From Saprospira grandis DSM 2844 (GTDB taxonomy: Bacteria > Bacteroidota > Bacteroidia > Chitinophagales > Saprospiraceae): a stretch of 64,000 nucleotides of DNA. The stretch lies in contig NZ_JH719942.1 of the NCBI RefSeq assembly GCF_000275825.1, positions 1,428,575 through 1,492,574 of the forward strand. Reading direction: 5' to 3'. The translations under genes were made by a program, and so were the position numbers. The notes under the pieces were generated by a model. The model was given only the letters and a program-made list of their open reading frames with translations. It did not search any database and was not told where the DNA came from. Below, one piece after another: positions 54,748 to 62,132 of the stretch (the first letter of the stretch is position 1; every line of letters starts with the position of its first letter).

Positions 54748-54977
54748 AGGGCCGTCAGGCCCGCAGGTCACAACAAGGTCCTTAGGCTGCAGTTCGACGA
54801 CCAAAGGGAGTAACCGATGTGTAGGGCTGGCCAAAGGCCAGACCAAAGGGCCGTCAGGCCCGCAGGCCTAGCGATGTGCAGGGGTGGCTGTAGGCCAGAC
54901 CGAGCCAGCAAAGCTGGCGAAGGGCCGAGCGAATAGCGAGCCCCGAAACGTAGCGCCCGCCGAAGGCGGGAGGCCCC
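54748..54977 (-). repeat. GC-rich multi-hairpin repeat, copy 24, with cassette (GGCCT/AGGCC type)
   Basis: Cassette at 54768-54815 has a poor stem (GGTCC/AGGCT), the only imperfect one. Left arm CCCGCC/GGCGGG, centre GCCAGC/GCTGGC, plus two outer GGCC-type arms. Confidence 0.83.
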
Positions 54978-55011
54978 AAAATAATCAACTCATCAAGTAG
55001 AAAAAAAAGAG

Positions 55012-55470
55012 ATGCAAATTTTATTAAAAACGAAGGTAGAGCAGGCCCCCAAAGAAGTGATGGCGGCTTTTGACCGAGAACTATTTATCCAGCTCAAGCC
55101 GCCGGGAGTTGGCTTAAAGCTGTTGCGTTTTGATGGCAGTGAGACGGGAGACCGGGTAGAAATGCAATTAAATTTTGGCTTATTTAAGCAAAACTGGCGG
55201 GGGCGGATTACGGATCATGGCGAAGAGCGGGGTGGATATTACTTTGTGGATGAGGCCGAGGGGGAAGAGCTGCCTTTTTTCTTAAAAAAGTGGCGGCACA
55301 AGCATTGGGTATTGCCGGCGGAGGGGGGAAGTTGGATTGTGGACGAAATTGATTATGAGGCTCCTTGGGGGTTAAATTTATTGATGTATCCTTCGCTTTG
55401 GTTACAATTTGCCTATCGGAAACCGATATATCGGAAATACTTTCGTTTGGCGGGGCCGAAGAGGCAATAA
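55012..55470 (+). CDS. SRPBCC-fold ligand-binding protein
   Basis: 152 aa. The helix-grip layout is seen: VEQAPKEVMAAFDRELFIQL (first helix), LLRFDGSETGDRVEMQLNFG, then WRGRITDHGE with the strand pattern of SRPBCC proteins and a C-terminal helix (LMYPSLWLQFAYRKPIYR). Small hydrophobic ligand expected, identity unknown. Lies 90 bp before lspA on the same strand. Confidence 0.75.
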   Translation: MQILLKTKVEQAPKEVMAAFDRELFIQLKPPGVGLKLLRFDGSETGDRVEMQLNFGLFKQNWRGRITDHGEERGGYYFVDEAEGEELPFFLKKWRHKHWVLPAEGGSWIVDEIDYEAPWGLNLLMYPSLWLQFAYRKPIYRKYFRLAGPKRQ

Positions 55471-55560
55471 AGTTTAGAATTTGGGTTTCTCAAAGCTAGT
55501 TATGCAGAACTTTATTATTTTTGTTGAGATAGCATATCTGGAACAGAAAACAAATACATT

Positions 55561-56343
55561 TTGAAAAGAGGAATACTAGCGAGTCTGTTATTGATCGTCG
55601 TTTTAGTGGCGGATCAGTGGCTCAAGATTTGGGTCAAGCTCAACATGCAGATGGGCCAACATTTTAATATTTTTGGCGAGGGGCAAGATTGGGGACAGAT
55701 TTATTTTACGGAGAATCCGGGGATGGCCTTTGGTTTAGAACTGGGGGGAGAATATGGGAAACTGCTACTGACTAGTTTTCGTTTGGTGGCGGTCAGCATC
55801 ATGTCTGTTTATCTATATCAGATTATTAAGAAAAAGAAAGGGCGGACCTTAATTAGCAGTGTATCCTTTATTTTGGCTGGGGCCTTGGGGAATATTTTGG
55901 ATAGTGTATTTTATGGGGCATTTTTCACGGAAAGTCCGATACATGGAGGTTTGGCTGAAGTAACTGCATATGGAGAAGGCTATGCGCCCTTATTGTATGG
56001 TCGGGTAGTTGATATGTTTTACTTTCCGCTTTTGGAGGGGGATTATCCGGCTTGGATACCTTTTGTGGGGGGCAAGCATTTTTTATTTTTCCAGCCCATA
56101 TTCAATTTGGCCGATGCATCGATTAGCTTAGGGGTCTTTTTAATTATCTTTTGTTATCAGGACTTTATGGAAACCGTGGGCAATTTGCCCAAGGAAGAAG
56201 AGAAAGCGGTTAAAGAGGAAGCAATTGCGTCTGTAGAGGAGCAAGAAGAGCCTACTATTTCGGAGGAAAAGGAGGAGCCAAAGCCTTCGGTAGAGGAGCA
56301 AATTGGTTTGGAGATTGATTTGGAGGAAGAAGATGATGACTAA
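55561..56343 (+). CDS. lspA: Lipoprotein signal peptidase II with acidic C-terminal tail
   Basis: 260 aa from a TTG start (no ATG in reach). LspA cuts lipoprotein signal peptides in the inner membrane, an aspartic protease. Membrane helices near 4-20, 68-88, 98-116 and 178-200. The catalytic Asp151 (GRVVDMFYF) and Asp185 (FNLADASIS) are present, as are ENPGMAFG and GNILD. About 25 extra residues lie between GNILD and GRVVD, and a 58-residue tail rich in Glu follows helix 4 (from about 203). The tail is unusual: most LspA proteins stop soon after the last helix at about 160-200 aa. Many lipoproteins in this window would be its substrates. Confidence 0.92.
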   Translation: MKRGILASLLLIVVLVADQWLKIWVKLNMQMGQHFNIFGEGQDWGQIYFTENPGMAFGLELGGEYGKLLLTSFRLVAVSIMSVYLYQIIKKKKGRTLISSVSFILAGALGNILDSVFYGAFFTESPIHGGLAEVTAYGEGYAPLLYGRVVDMFYFPLLEGDYPAWIPFVGGKHFLFFQPIFNLADASISLGVFLIIFCYQDFMETVGNLPKEEEKAVKEEAIASVEEQEEPTISEEKEEPKPSVEEQIGLEIDLEEEDDD

Positions 56344-56372
56344 GTAAGTAGAATATTGTCTATAAAATAGAG

Positions 56373-56394
56373 AAGCCAGCTAGTTAGCTGGCTT
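56373..56394 (+). terminator. Terminator of lspA
   Basis: 9-bp stem AAGCCAGCT / AGCTGGCTT, 4-nt loop, seven T. Confidence 0.85.
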
Positions 56395-56400
56395 TTTTTA

Positions 56401-56429
56401 TGACAAAAATTTGACTTTGTGACAAAAAT
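56401..56429 (+). promoter_or_regulatory. Direct repeat upstream of the carbonic anhydrase gene
   Basis: TGACAAAAAT occurs twice, 19 bp apart (56401 and 56420), about two helical turns, ahead of the gene at 56495. Possible regulator binding site; no protein known to me matches. Confidence 0.4.
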
Positions 56430-56494
56430 CATCGAAGAAGTCTAGGATGGCCTCGACCTTTGTAGTTATCCAATAGCTACAAAAAAGAAAATTT

Positions 56495-57340
56495 ATGAAA
56501 ACGCTAAGCTACTTAGCCCTATTTGTATTTGGGCTAGGCCTAACGGCCTGTTCTTCTGAGGAGAAGCACATCAACGAACACCATCCAGAAACTGTAGAAA
56601 AAAGTCCCGTAAAACTAGAGTCGGCTCTAGAAGAAGGGCATGAGGGGCATCATCATGAGGACTGGAGTTATCAGGGAGAGACGGGGCCAGAGCATTGGGC
56701 CGAGCTAGAAAACACCTCTAGTTGTGGGGGAATGCATCAGTCACCCATTAACATTGTGGAGTACAAAACAGACGAGGCACTTCCTCCATTAGACATTCAG
56801 TATGCGGATCAGACGATTTTGCATGATGTAATCAACAATGGTCATTCTATTCAGTATGATTTTGAGGCTGGGGACTATATTGTTTTGGAGGGGGAGAAAT
56901 ACTACCTCAAGCAATTTCACTTTCACGAGCCTTCTGAGCACACTATTGAGGGCGTTCGTTATCCTTTAGAGATGCACTTGGTACATGCCAACAAAGAGGG
57001 AGAGATTGCTGTTTTGGCGGTTATGGCCAAAGAAGGTGGTCAGAGTGCTCCCTTTGACTTCTTGGAGGCTTATCTTCCTTTAGAGCCGGGTGCGCAGAAA
57101 GAGATTGGGAAACCTTTTGATATGAACCTCAACCTTCCTAAGGATAGAAGTTACTATCATTACACGGGTTCATTGACCACCCCTCCTTGTTCTGAAAATG
57201 TGCAGTGGTATATTTTCAAGACGCCTATTAACATCTCTTTGAAGCAGGCCAAAGTACTAGAAGAGAACATGCCTGTTCATAATTACCGCAATGAGCAGCC
57301 GGTGAATGACCGCATTGTAAAAGCGAGCCGCAATTTTTAA
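56495..57340 (+). CDS. Alpha-class carbonic anhydrase lipoprotein
   Basis: 281 aa. Lipoprotein signal ending LTAC (Cys19). Zinc ligands His142 and His144 in FHFHEPSEH and His161 in EMHLVHANKEGE, plus GSLTTPPCSENVQW near 230, fix the alpha class. The enzyme interconverts CO2 and bicarbonate; the anchor puts it at the outer membrane or in the periplasm. Cys77 and the Cys in PPCS match the usual disulfide. A His/Glu-rich linker (HINEHH, EEGHEGHHHEDW) before the domain could bind metal. Own terminator, no partner. Confidence 0.95.
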   Translation: MKTLSYLALFVFGLGLTACSSEEKHINEHHPETVEKSPVKLESALEEGHEGHHHEDWSYQGETGPEHWAELENTSSCGGMHQSPINIVEYKTDEALPPLDIQYADQTILHDVINNGHSIQYDFEAGDYIVLEGEKYYLKQFHFHEPSEHTIEGVRYPLEMHLVHANKEGEIAVLAVMAKEGGQSAPFDFLEAYLPLEPGAQKEIGKPFDMNLNLPKDRSYYHYTGSLTTPPCSENVQWYIFKTPINISLKQAKVLEENMPVHNYRNEQPVNDRIVKASRNF

Positions 57341-57360
57341 TTGAAGCCCTATTTACAACC

Positions 57361-57393
57361 AAAGCGCAACAGCTAGTTTAGCTGTTGCGCTTT
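57361..57393 (+). terminator. Terminator of the carbonic anhydrase gene
   Basis: 15-bp perfect stem AAAGCGCAACAGCTA / TAGCTGTTGCGCTTT, 3-nt loop, T-rich tail. Confidence 0.9.
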
Positions 57394-57395
57394 TT

Positions 57396-57521
57396 TTATT
57401 TCTTGGAGCAGTAAAGGGCTAGGCTCAGGCCAAAAATAATTAGTCCAAGTACCGGCTTCAAAAGAAGTGGGGTAGTTGGACTAAAAGCCAGCTCGAACTG
57501 GTCAATAGCTGTAAGTAGCAG
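57396..57521 (-). CDS. Doubtful 41-aa membrane peptide after ftsY
   Basis: In the same frame as ftsY, after two consecutive stop codons, an open stretch reads LLLTAIDQFELAFSPTTPLL followed by a plausible membrane helix and YCSKK before TAA. There is no ATG; CTG at 57521 is the best start. It could be a decayed extension or chance. Its first part (57481-57515) also resembles the 42-bp repeat unit at 61546. Confidence 0.2.
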   Translation of the reverse strand: MLLTAIDQFELAFSPTTPLLLKPVLGLIIFGLSLALYCSKK

Positions 57522-57527
57522 TATCTA

Positions 57528-58496
57528 CTATTCTTCTTTTTGCGAGAAGAAAGAATCGACAAAGCTGCGTTTATTAAAGGCTTGGAGGTGCTCTATGCCC
57601 TCTCCTACCCCAATATATTTAATAGGAATCTTAAATTGGTCGCTAATTCCAATGACCACTCCGCCCTTGGCGGTACCGTCTAATTTGGTAATGGCTAGCG
57701 AGCTTACATCTGTTGCTTTGGTAAACTCCTCGGCCTGAATGAAAGCATTTTGGCCTACAGAGCCATCGAGGACCAACATAACCTCATGAGGAGCATCCTC
57801 AATTTGCTTAGACAAAGAGCGCTTAATCTTAGAGAGCTCGGCCATCAACTGCTTATTGTTGTGCAAGCGCCCGGCCGTATCAATAATAGCAATATCACAA
57901 TTATTTTGGATAGCGTACTGGGTAGTTTCATAGGCTACAGCGGCAGGGTCGGTATTCATGCCCTTGCTATAAAAATCGCAGCCCACTCTTTCGGCCCAAA
58001 TGCCTAGCTGATCTACAGCGGCGGCACGGAAGGTATCGGCTGCACCCAAGACCACCTTATGGCCCTGATCTACAAAACGCTTGGCCAATTTGCCAATAGT
58101 GGTTGTTTTGCCCGCTCCATTTACACCTACAATAAGAATAATATAAGGACGCTTAACCTCTTGGGGGATAGAAAAGAAATTGGTCTCCTCTGTCGTGTTT
58201 TCGCCCAATAACTGAACAATCTCGTCTCGGAGAATCTCATTGAGCTCAGAAGTAGACATATACTTATCACGAGCTACTCGCTCCTCAATCCGCTCAATAA
58301 TTTTAATGGTCGTTTTTAGTCCTACATCAGACTGAATCAGTACAGACTCTAATTCATCTAGTACCTCATCATCTACCTTAGTTTTACCGGCAATAGCCCT
58401 AGACATTTTATTGAAGAAGTTAGTCTTCGTCTTTTCTAGGCCTTTATCCAGGTCTTCTTTTTCTTTCTTCCCAAAAAGTTTATTAAAAAATCCCAT
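57528..58496 (-). CDS. ftsY: Signal recognition particle receptor FtsY
   Basis: 322 aa. FtsY docks SRP-ribosome complexes at the membrane. The NG domain is complete: N domain (ETKTNFFNKMSRAIAGKTKVDDEVLDELE-like helices at the start), P-loop GVNGAGKTTTIGKLA, DTFRAAAVDQL, DTAGRLHNN and TKLDGTAKGG. The acidic A domain of E. coli is missing, as is normal in Bacteroidota. Last gene of the ribosomal-protein cluster, but a terminator-like hairpin separates it from the DUF4295 gene. Confidence 0.96.
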   Translation of the reverse strand: MGFFNKLFGKKEKEDLDKGLEKTKTNFFNKMSRAIAGKTKVDDEVLDELESVLIQSDVGLKTTIKIIERIEERVARDKYMSTSELNEILRDEIVQLLGENTTEETNFFSIPQEVKRPYIILIVGVNGAGKTTTIGKLAKRFVDQGHKVVLGAADTFRAAAVDQLGIWAERVGCDFYSKGMNTDPAAVAYETTQYAIQNNCDIAIIDTAGRLHNNKQLMAELSKIKRSLSKQIEDAPHEVMLVLDGSVGQNAFIQAEEFTKATDVSSLAITKLDGTAKGGVVIGISDQFKIPIKYIGVGEGIEHLQAFNKRSFVDSFFSQKEE

Positions 58497-58570
58497 ACAA
58501 GACTGCTTAATCTAGATGAACAATAAGGAGCACCCCTAAAGAACGCAAAAAAAGGTCAAATAAAAAAACA

Positions 58571-58607
58571 GAAAGGGCTCATCCCTCAACAGGAAGAGCC
58601 ACTTTCA
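58571..58607 (-). terminator. Terminator or attenuator between the DUF4295 gene and ftsY
   Basis: Stem GAAAGTGGCTC / GAGCCCTTTC with a bulge, followed by TGTTTTTTT on the minus strand. Confidence 0.7.
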
Positions 58608-58628
58608 TAATTTGCCTTAATTACCTGA

Positions 58629-58805
58629 TTATTTATTCTTGAAGAAGTCTTCCACTTGATCTTTGTGGACAATAACTTCCTTATAAGAATACTTTCCTGT
58701 GTTGGGGTCCTTTACAGACTTAACAACTCTCACGTGATCTTTACCACTGCCTGCATTCGCAGCACGTTGGGCTACACGCGCGTTTTTTGATACTTTCTTA
58801 GCCAT
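58629..58805 (-). CDS. DUF4295 small basic protein
   Basis: 58 aa: begins MAKKVSKNARVAQRAANAGS and contains VRVVKSVKDPNTGKYSYKEV. Small, basic and placed directly after rpmG, it matches the DUF4295 proteins that accompany rpmB-rpmG in nearly all Bacteroidota. Role unknown, probably tied to the ribosome. The coding region is too short to stand out by length. Confidence 0.88.
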   Translation of the reverse strand: MAKKVSKNARVAQRAANAGSGKDHVRVVKSVKDPNTGKYSYKEVIVHKDQVEDFFKNK

Positions 58806-58844
58806 GACGATTTATTTTTTGTCGAGCGGATAGTTCTCGAAAAA

Positions 58845-59033
58845 TTACTTAATCTCCTTATGGATAGTGTAACGCTTCAAGATGGGATTGTATTTCTTCA
58901 ACTCCATACGAGCAGGTGTGTTCTTACGGTTCTTCACAGTGATGTAGCGTGAAGTGCCAGAAAGACCAGAATCTTTGTGCTCTGTGCACTCCAAAATCAC
59001 CTGTACGCGATTACCTTTGCTTTTCTTAGCCAT
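58845..59033 (-). CDS. rpmG: 50S ribosomal protein L33
   Basis: 62 aa, standard length. [20 protein letters not shown] then [20 protein letters not shown] is the L33 signature. The zinc-binding Cys pairs of some L33 forms are absent (one Cys only), so it is the Cys-minus type. Lies 22 bp after rpmB. Confidence 0.95.
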   Translation of the reverse strand: MAKKSKGNRVQVILECTEHKDSGLSGTSRYITVKNRKNTPARMELKKYNPILKRYTIHKEIK

Positions 59034-59055
59034 AATGTGTGATGATTTTTTCTAT

Positions 59056-59454
59056 TTACTTAATAACAGAAGAGAGACGCACTTTGCGGTTATTATCTGC
59101 GGCCTCAGGCTCAAAAGTGATGCTGTAGCTCTTGTTACCCTGAGCATCAGTCTGCTCTAGGCGGCGGTAGCCACGCTCATTACTCTTTTCAGCAGCTTTA
59201 GGATCTTCTACCCAAATAAAGGGATCGTATCCTTTAGCGATCTGACGCTTCAAGAAGTTATATACCCCCAATTTGTTCATCGTACGTAGAGCACGCATGC
59301 TCACCTTTACTTTGATCCAAACATTTGATTCGGGTACAAAAATACGCTTGGTTTTAATATTCGCATTGAAACGACGTCTGGTCTTGCGATTAGAGTGAGA
59401 AACATTATTTCCCACCATAGCTTTCTTTCCGGTCAATTGACAAATTCTCGACAT
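59056..59454 (-). CDS. rpmB: 50S ribosomal protein L28 with long C-terminal extension
   Basis: 132 aa from the ATG at 59454 (MSRICQLTGKKAMVGNNVSH). The first 80 residues are ordinary L28 (SHSNRKTRRRFNANIKTKRI, VSMRALRTMNKLGV). Most L28 proteins end there; this one goes on for about 50 residues (FIWVEDPKAAEKSNERGYRR to LSSVIK). The extension is charged. L28 sits near the tRNA exit region of the 50S subunit. Confidence 0.93.
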   Translation of the reverse strand: MSRICQLTGKKAMVGNNVSHSNRKTRRRFNANIKTKRIFVPESNVWIKVKVSMRALRTMNKLGVYNFLKRQIAKGYDPFIWVEDPKAAEKSNERGYRRLEQTDAQGNKSYSITFEPEAADNNRKVRLSSVIK

Positions 59455-59477
59455 GACTGCTCTTTCTAATTTAAAAA

Positions 59478-59499
59478 GTTCCACAATCGCTTGTGGAAC
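59478..59499 (-). terminator. Terminator-like hairpin between tRNA-Arg and rpmB
   Basis: 9-bp perfect stem GTTCCACAA / TTGTGGAAC, 4-nt loop, then TTTTTAAATT on the minus strand. Could end the tRNA transcript or attenuate rpmB. Confidence 0.75.
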
Positions 59500-59528
59500 C
59501 TAATCAATTCTTTAAAACAATAAAGATG

Positions 59529-59602
59529 TGACCCTGAAGGGAGTCGAACCCCTAACCTTCTGATCCGTAGTCAGATGCTCTATCCAATTGAGCTACAGAG
59601 CC
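59529..59602 (-). tRNA. tRNA-Arg (anticodon ACG)
   Basis: 74 nt on the minus strand, all arms fold: acceptor GGCTCTG/CAGGGTC (with G-U pairs), D arm GCTC/GAGC, anticodon stem TCTGA/TCAGA around loop CTACGGA, T arm with GTTCGAC. The discriminator is A; CCA is not encoded. The ACG anticodon is read as ICG after deamination. Confidence 0.95.
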
Positions 59603-59754
59603 ATTTTACAACTAGTGCATTTTCTTCGTTGCGGTTGCAAATATAAGATGGTTTTTTATATCTACAAAACTTTTTGAAGTTTTTTTCACTATTTATTTTC
59701 TTAAGCCGCTTGTGGCCTTCCCTTTTGGGCTTTGCAAAGGTATGAAAGCAATTG

Positions 59755-61299
59755 CTAATAGACAAACTTTTCTGTCTTTATTAAGCGGTCTTCTTCATAG
59801 AGCGAGATAAACAAAAGTTGCCGCCCCTCAAAAGGCCCTAGTTCCCAAATAGTTAACGCCCCTTCTCCCAAGGCTTTTTCTGCAAAAAAAACTTGCCGCC
59901 CCCCTATATCTGTTATCCGCAAATGGTAAATTCCCGCTCTTTTGGTCCGATAACTTAAATATATTTGATCCGAAGCCCGCCGCCACAAAAAAGAATTTTC
60001 CTCCTCTTTTGGCCCATATAAGGATTTTAATAAGCCAAAGGCCGCCCCCAAATCTAAGCGCCCCCCAGATTTTAATTCCTCCATATCGCCCTTTTTACTC
60101 ACGCTGGCCAATAAGATGTCGCGCAATAAGTACATAGCCGCCTGCGGCTCGGCCTTGAGGTAGGCCTGCCAATCTGCTGCCGGATAACTCGCCAATAGGG
60201 CGATGCCCCCCGCCAAATGAGGCGCCGCCCCAGAGGTTCCCCCAAATACATTATAAGTATTGTTGGGCCGAAGCGTATAGACCGCCCCAGGCGCCGCCAA
60301 ATCTAAATGCAAAGGGCCATAGGGCGCATTGCGGTCCAATGCATCATAACGATTGCTCAAACTTACAGTCATTAAGGACTCGGAGGGACAAAGACAGGGC
60401 ATGTCGCCTACCTCATCTATGTTTTCTTTCCGATTCATACTGGCCGCCACACTCAAAATGCCCGCCTGCCCCAAACTATCATAAACCCCACACCAAAGCG
60501 GATGATCCTCGGGCCGCCCAAAGTCTATGCCCGCCGATAAATTGCTCACAACAATATAGGCCCCCTCTTGCCCCCCACTAGCCTCATAAAGCTGCCGCAT
60601 TTTCCAGATGTAGTAGTAGCTCGCCAAAATGTTGCTCTCCTCCAAAAGGCTGTTGGCCGATTGCCCCGAAATCAACATGATTTTTATGTCCCAGTTGATG
60701 CCCGACATGCCAATCCCATTGTTTCCCTTGGCCCCAATAATGCCCGCTACCGAACTAGCATGGCTGTCGGCCAGATGATCATCATCTCCACTATCCCCTC
60801 GCCAACCCCGATAATCATCGATGTAGCCGTTTTGGTCGTTGTCTATTCCATCATCCGGAACTTCCCCCCAATTGATATATATATTTTCTGCCAAATCCTC
60901 ATGCTGCCAGTCTCCTCCCCCATCAATTACAGCCACAACAAGGGTATCAGAGCCCGCCAAACCGCCAGTGGTTTCTTCCCAAATTTCGGGCAAACCCAAT
61001 AATTCCATGTTCCACTGCCAAAAATCATATTCGGGGTCGTTGGGCCTAGCCCGATACTGCAATTGATGCTCCCACTGCCAGTTTTGAGGCCCCAAGCTTT
61101 GGTCCAAATACTGCCGCACCTCCGCACTGTCTTCTGCCGCTATGCTGTAGCGCCAAATACCCCAATCTTTGGCCAAACAATCTTTTTTTTGCGCCAATAG
61201 GTTCAAGGATTGCCCCGGCTCTAGCCGTAAGAGCAGCTTTTTTTGCCCCCATAAACTCCCCGATAAACATATTAGGAATAGCATTATTTTTAGTCGCAT
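59755..61299 (-). CDS. Secreted subtilisin-like (S8) protease with probable type IX sorting tail
   Basis: 514 aa. Signal peptide to residue 19 (LSGSLWGQ). Triad: Asp126 in VVAVIDGGGD, His180 in ADSHASSVAGIIGA (the usual HGTHVAG is changed but the His stands), Ser356 in GGTSGAAPHLAGG. Residues 146-170 carry DDGIDNDQNGYIDDYRGW, a loop of the Bacteroidota S8 group. The last 80 residues (IYHLRITDIGGRQVFFAEKA to KTEKFVY) look like a type A C-terminal domain for type IX secretion. It would be exported and degrade protein outside the cell. Alone, with AT-rich DNA before it (59603-59754). Confidence 0.9.
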   Translation of the reverse strand: MRLKIMLFLICLSGSLWGQKKLLLRLEPGQSLNLLAQKKDCLAKDWGIWRYSIAAEDSAEVRQYLDQSLGPQNWQWEHQLQYRARPNDPEYDFWQWNMELLGLPEIWEETTGGLAGSDTLVVAVIDGGGDWQHEDLAENIYINWGEVPDDGIDNDQNGYIDDYRGWRGDSGDDDHLADSHASSVAGIIGAKGNNGIGMSGINWDIKIMLISGQSANSLLEESNILASYYYIWKMRQLYEASGGQEGAYIVVSNLSAGIDFGRPEDHPLWCGVYDSLGQAGILSVAASMNRKENIDEVGDMPCLCPSESLMTVSLSNRYDALDRNAPYGPLHLDLAAPGAVYTLRPNNTYNVFGGTSGAAPHLAGGIALLASYPAADWQAYLKAEPQAAMYLLRDILLASVSKKGDMEELKSGGRLDLGAAFGLLKSLYGPKEEENSFLWRRASDQIYLSYRTKRAGIYHLRITDIGGRQVFFAEKALGEGALTIWELGPFEGRQLLFISLYEEDRLIKTEKFVY

Positions 61300-61345
61300 A
61301 TCTTTTCATTTTTTTCACTCACTAAGTTACAAAGTTTTTTGTTCT

Positions 61346-61495
61346 GGGGCTGCCCCGCCCTGCGGGCGGGTCGGGCTGTGTCAGGGCTCGCAGGTCTGCT
61401 CGGCCCTGCGCAAAATTTCGCTACGCTCATTTTGCTGGGTCTGCGGCTTCGCCGCCCCCTTAACCATCCCTCAGCCGGCGGCTTCGCCGCCTCTA
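61346..61495 (+). repeat. GC-rich multi-hairpin repeat, copy 25 (GGCTG/CAGCC type)
   Basis: Stems CCCGCCC/GGGCGGG, GCGGC/GCCGC; central arm GCAAAAT/ATTTTGC around TTCGCTACGCTC; outer GGCGGC-TTC-GCCGCC. Confidence 0.86.
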
Positions 61496-61507
61496 GACGC
61501 ATAAAAC

Positions 61508-61529
61508 GAGACTGTTTAAAATTTTGTGT
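61508..61529 (+). repeat. 22-bp sequence, inverted copy of 22024-22045
   Basis: Lies between repeat copy 25 and the 42-bp array. See 22024. Confidence 0.6.
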
Positions 61530-61545
61530 TTCTCCTTTTTGCTGC

Positions 61546-61770
61546 CTAGGAAAAAGCTAGCTCGAGCTGGTCAAATGCTAAGTCGAGCTAGGAAAAAGCT
61601 AGCTCGAGCTAGTCAAATGCTAAGTCGAGCTAAGAAAAAGCTAGCTCGAGCTAGTCAAATGCTAAGTCGAGCTAGGAAAAAGCTAGCTCGAGCTAGTCAA
61701 ATGCTAAGTCGAGCTAAGAAAAAGTTAGCTCGAGCTAGTCGAATGCTAAGTCGAGCTAGGAAAAAGTTAG
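61546..61770. repeat. 42-bp tandem array, five full units and a broken sixth
   Basis: Units start at 61546, 61588, 61630, 61672, 61714 and 61756. Each contains the 14-bp palindrome CTAGCTCGAGCTAG followed by TCAAATGCTAAGTCGAG. CTAGG and CTAAG alternate at the start of units 2-5, so the array may have grown in 84-bp steps. All three plus frames are nearly open because 42 is a multiple of three; one reads as a KKLARASQMLSRA repeat, but its only start is TTG. Confidence 0.9.
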
Positions 61771-61837
61771 CTCATTAGCCTTTGGGAATAAGTTCACTAA
61801 GTCAGCATCTTAACTTATTAGTAACAATTGGGCATAA

Positions 61838-61869
61838 AAAAGGCGCAAAACCTAAGTTTTGCGCCTTTT
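61838..61869 (-). terminator. Terminator downstream of the STN gene and its repeats
   Basis: 14-bp perfect stem AAAAGGCGCAAAAC / GTTTTGCGCCTTTT, 4-nt loop, T run on the minus strand. It is 460 bp past the stop of the STN gene, so two repeat copies would lie in its 3' untranslated RNA. Confidence 0.8.
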
Positions 61870-61913
61870 AGGCGGCCAAAGCAGAATGCCCAGCCTAAAA
61901 ATGGCCGTTGAGC

Positions 61914-62110
61914 GGTCACAACAAGGTCTTTAGACCGCAGTTCGACGACCGAAGGGAGTAACCGATGTGCAGCAGTGGCCCGAAGGGCCACAGGCCTAGC
62001 GATGTGCAGCAGTGCGGCGAAGCCGCAGACCAAGGCCGTCAGGCCGCAGGGCCGAGCGAACAGCGAGCTGCGAAACGTAGCGCCGACGAGCGAAGCGAGG
62101 CGGAGGCCCC
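61914..62110 (-). repeat. GC-rich multi-hairpin repeat, copy 26, with cassette
   Basis: Cassette at 61916-61963 with stem GGTCT/AGACC; GGCCT/AGGCC ends. From the cassette to the left end (about 170 bp) it differs from copy 27 at one base. Confidence 0.88.
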
Positions 62111-62132
62111 AAAACAGCAGCGAACCCCAAAG

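Noticed and set aside
57396..57521. Confident small membrane gene after ftsY
   Set aside because: No ATG, and part of it matches the 42-bp repeat unit; kept only as a low-confidence feature.
61524..61778. 84-aa protein of KKLARASQMLSRA repeats
   Set aside because: TTG start only; the frame is open just because the 42-bp repeat is a multiple of three.
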